A stretch of DNA of 31,042 nucleotides from Penium margaritaceum (Eukaryota > Streptophyta > Zygnematophyceae > Desmidiales > Peniaceae): the NCBI GenBank assembly GCA_023375785.1, contig SZWC01002385.1, positions 140,885 to 171,926 on the forward strand. Reading direction: 5' to 3'. Positions within the stretch are counted from its first letter, which is position 1. The number at the start of each line of letters is the position of its first letter. Under the pieces are notes generated by a model. The model made no database searches and was not told the DNA's origin. It saw only the letters and a program-made list of their open reading frames with translations. The translations under genes and the position numbers were made by a program. Shown here piece by piece: positions 28,730 to 31,042 of the stretch.

Positions 28730-29555
28730 TGGGGGCAACCAGAGCAAGGATCAGGGTAGGGGCAGGTGAAGGGACGGCGACGCCACCAGCCCCGGCGAGT
28801 GCACGAGCACGAATACGAGCACTGAAACGACGTGGACGAGCAAGGGCAAAGGACGGGGCAGGGCCAGGGACAGGGGTAGGGACTGGAGCAGGTGCAGGAG
28901 GAGCAGGGGCAGAGACATGGGGAGTAAGAGGTGCAGGGGCAGGAGCAGGAGCCGGAGCACGGGCAGGAGCAGGAGCAGGACCAGGAGCAAGAGCCGGAGC
29001 ACGCGCAGGAGCAGGAGCAGGAGCAGGAGCAGACAGCTGCTTGTTAACGGCGGATGCCCACCGCATCAGCAGGGTTGCCAGCAGCCGCTGACGATCCGCT
29101 CCCGCACAAGCAGAGCACGGGACAGGGGTAGGGGCAGGGGCAGGAGCAGGGGCACCCGCAAGAGCAGGGGCAAGGGCAGGAGCATGAGCAGGAGTAGGGG
29201 CAGGATCAGGGGCAAGGGCAGAGGCAGGAGCAGGAGCAGGAGCAGGAGCAGGGGCAGGAGCAGGAGCGGGGGCAGGGGCAGGGGCTGGAGCAGGAGCAGG
29301 AGCTGGGGCAGGTGCAGGGGCAGGGTCAGGAGCAGGGGCAGGAGCAGGGGGAAGAGGGCCACCGCCCGGACCACCATCTGCTACTCGCAGAGACCTTTGG
29401 TGGATTCTCTCCGGTGTTCCATCGAAGTGCGGGAGGCAGACATGTGGCGCAGGGGCAGGAACAGCAGCGGGTGGCGGTCGAGGAACCTCGCCAGCTTCGG
29501 CGGAAAGACTACCAGGGTTACCAGCTGAAACCAGCATCAGGGTTAGGGTCATCAT
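28686..29555 (-). CDS. Ala-Pro repeat open frame, doubtful
   Basis: The 289-residue frame consists mostly of (AP)n. A non-repetitive N-terminal 70 residues, a central insert (LLATLLMRWASAVNKQLS) and a short basic end (GHKRKR) are the only normal-looking parts. Because the unit is a hexamer without stops, the + strand is also open for 204 codons (28,917-29,528, an Arg-Ser/Gly reading), so length alone is no evidence of coding. AP-rich cell-wall type proteins exist in plants and algae, but there is no convincing signal peptide or family match. Confidence 0.15.
   Translation of the reverse strand: MMTLTLMLVSAGNPGSLSAEAGEVPRPPPAAVPAPAPHVCLPHFDGTPERIHQRSLRVADGGPGGGPLPPAPAPAPDPAPAPAPAPAPAPAPAPAPAPAPAPAPAPAPAPASALAPDPAPTPAHAPALAPALAGAPAPAPAPTPVPCSACAGADRQRLLATLLMRWASAVNKQLSAPAPAPAPARAPALAPGPAPAPARAPAPAPAPAPLTPHVSAPAPPAPAPVPTPVPGPAPSFALARPRRFSARIRARALAGAGGVAVPSPAPTLILALVAPTAYAGASMGHKRKR
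28730..29352 (+). repeat. GGAGCA/GGGGCA hexamer minisatellite in two blocks
   Basis: On the + strand hexamers GGAGCA, GGGGCA and variants (CGAGCA, GGTGCA, GGGTCA) run in register from about 28,730 to 29,030 and from about 29,115 to 29,352. A non-repetitive insert of about 85 bp lies between them. The strand bias is extreme: purines plus one C per unit. GGGG runs near 29,273-29,290 could form G-quadruplexes. Confidence 0.9.
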
Positions 29556-29741
29556 CAGGAGTCACAGACGCTGGCATCAGCCCGTCCATCAGAACAGGGA
29601 GACTGGTGTCTGAGACACTCGCTGCAAAACGGGACACAAGTGCTATTCGTGATTCAGAAGAACAATGAGAGCAGGAGAACACGCCACAACAGGTGCAGTA
29701 GCATGTGCAGGTAGGCTGGACACTCACTGACCCTTGCCGGT

Positions 29742-29974
29742 GCGGCGGCGGCAACTCCTTGCAGCGGAGCCAGCGAGTTCTTGCAGCGGCGGCGGCGATA
29801 TCTTGCAGCGGCGGCAAGGACCACTTCTTGCAGGGGCCGCAGCGACGCCTTCTTGGAGCGGCCTCTTGCCTTAGCGTTCGCAGCGTCGGCAACTCCTTGC
29901 AGCGGCACCGGCGAGTTCTTGCGGCGGCGGCGGCGATTTCTTGCAGTGGAGGCAAGGAGACTTCTCGCGCCTCC
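29742..29974. repeat. GC-rich direct repeat, period 138 bp, two copies
   Basis: About 80 bp starting GGCAACTCCTTGCAGCGG near 29,750 recurs near 29,888 at an offset of 138 bp with scattered changes. Smaller CTTGCAGCGGCGG modules repeat inside each copy. The offset is a multiple of three, so a translated frame would repeat too, but no start, domain or end supports a gene. Confidence 0.75.
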
Positions 29975-30921
29975 TTGCGCCGGGAGCAATGTGTTGCAGT
30001 GGACGACTTCTTTGTAAGTCCGTAGATAACGGACCAATGATATGTGTGAGCAAAAGCATGAACTGTCGAGGGCCAGCATCAGCCAGGGCTGCGGAGATTG
30101 TGCAAGAAGACCCCAGCGCCGGTGGGCCTAGACGCTTCAGCGTCGCTACGCAAAATGAACAAAAGTGAGCATAAAAAAACAAGACATTGAGCTCATGAAG
30201 ATTTACCCCCCAATTCCGATGCATGAGGCCGGACGGACCGCCCCTAAGGTTTTCAGTCAAATATGCGGTCCGTTCTTGTCATGTAACGCGATGCGTATAT
30301 CAACCTCGTTCGCTAGACTAGCTGACAAACTTCAATACACAACACATCAGTGGAACTCGGTTACCGACGAGAAGGTTTTCCTAGAAATGTAGCTGTCATG
30401 GAGCACATTTCCCTTGATTTTTCGGAAGAACTATGAGCGACGTTACAATTAACAAGAGCTAGAGCCTCGTTTCGAAATGATTTGGTTTCGGTACTCTTCC
30501 TGTTTCTAACCGCGTCCATATCCCGGAAGAACTATCTGTAATTGTTTGCAGTTGTTCTGTCGGCTACAGAACAAGGAGCAACGACAAAAGGATGATTTCA
30601 CATGCCAGCCCAGGTCGGCAGTCACCCAGCATGCAGGCCGCATGCATATCGAAAGCCATCGATGGTCGGTCCATACGAAGCATGCAGATGATTTCACAAT
30701 CGACAGTCCATAACTTGAACGAAAGAGAGAGATGCTGCAAAAACATGGACAACGTTAAGGAAATGATCTGTTCATAACACAATGCGTTGCCTCATCCAGA
30801 TATTCCGGGAACTGTGAAAGGTTTTTTTCGTGTGAAATGGAATGCATTTTTGGATATTCCGATTTTCTTCACATGACTCGTTGCCTATATACACCATACT
30901 TTGATCCCATGCACGCTGCTC
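29975..30921. other. No recognisable gene
   Basis: Only short open frames, none with a recognisable protein segment. Composition falls from GC-rich to ordinary across this stretch. I see no RNA gene or TE end. Confidence 0.65.

Positions 30922-31042
<121 letters not shown>

Noticed and set aside
28686-29555. Long - strand frame as a genuine proline-rich cell-wall protein gene
   Set aside because: The stop-free hexamer repeat opens both strands equally; no convincing signal peptide, domain or gene structure is visible. Kept only as a doubtful CDS.

Overview
The window is a retrotransposon graveyard, most likely from a streptophyte genome (land plant or charophyte green alga). I recognise no RNA gene and no convincing single-copy host gene. 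The plant-lineage call is an inference. It rests on several Ty1/copia lineages, a tract that matches the plant initiator-Met tRNA as I remember it, G-box motifs in the LTRs, and stop codons that mostly look like CAG to TAG changes (a CHG methylation context). Two runs of N (one base at 9474; 15095-15137) show that this is a draft assembly.

Layout. Positions 1 to about 15,094 hold one old, badly decayed copia element on the + strand, called H here. It has an LTR tail, a canonical initiator-Met primer site at 195-206, gag, protease, integrase, a long Ser/Pro spacer, two copies of the reverse transcriptase (RT) region, and RNase H. Three later insertions interrupt it, each with a 5-bp target duplication carrying one mismatch: a full-length but decayed copia element A (329-5537), and two solo LTRs of another family (7183-8107 and 13176-13919). 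After the second gap lies the 3' half of another copia element, D, on the - strand (about 15,138-16,569).

Positions 16,570-28,335 form an LTR-internal-LTR-internal-LTR array on the - strand. It is made of two elements, B and C, of the same family as A. Both internal regions are exactly 4,427 bp. B has seven in-frame stops and no net frameshift. C is intact apart from one stop. The shared middle LTR is a mosaic: one half resembles B's outer LTR and the other half C's outer LTR. The two outer flanks do not match. This points to joining by LTR-LTR recombination.

The right end (28,336-31,042) holds no recognisable gene. It contains a GGAGCA/GGGGCA hexamer minisatellite, a GC-rich 138-bp-period repeat and a long CA microsatellite.

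Most notable: just inside the 5' LTR, elements A, B and C share a perfectly conserved tract complementary to the anticodon arm of initiator-Met tRNA. This indicates half-tRNA priming as in Drosophila copia and yeast Ty5, whereas H in the same window carries the usual 3'-end primer site. The A/B/C LTRs also carry several near-perfect palindromes.
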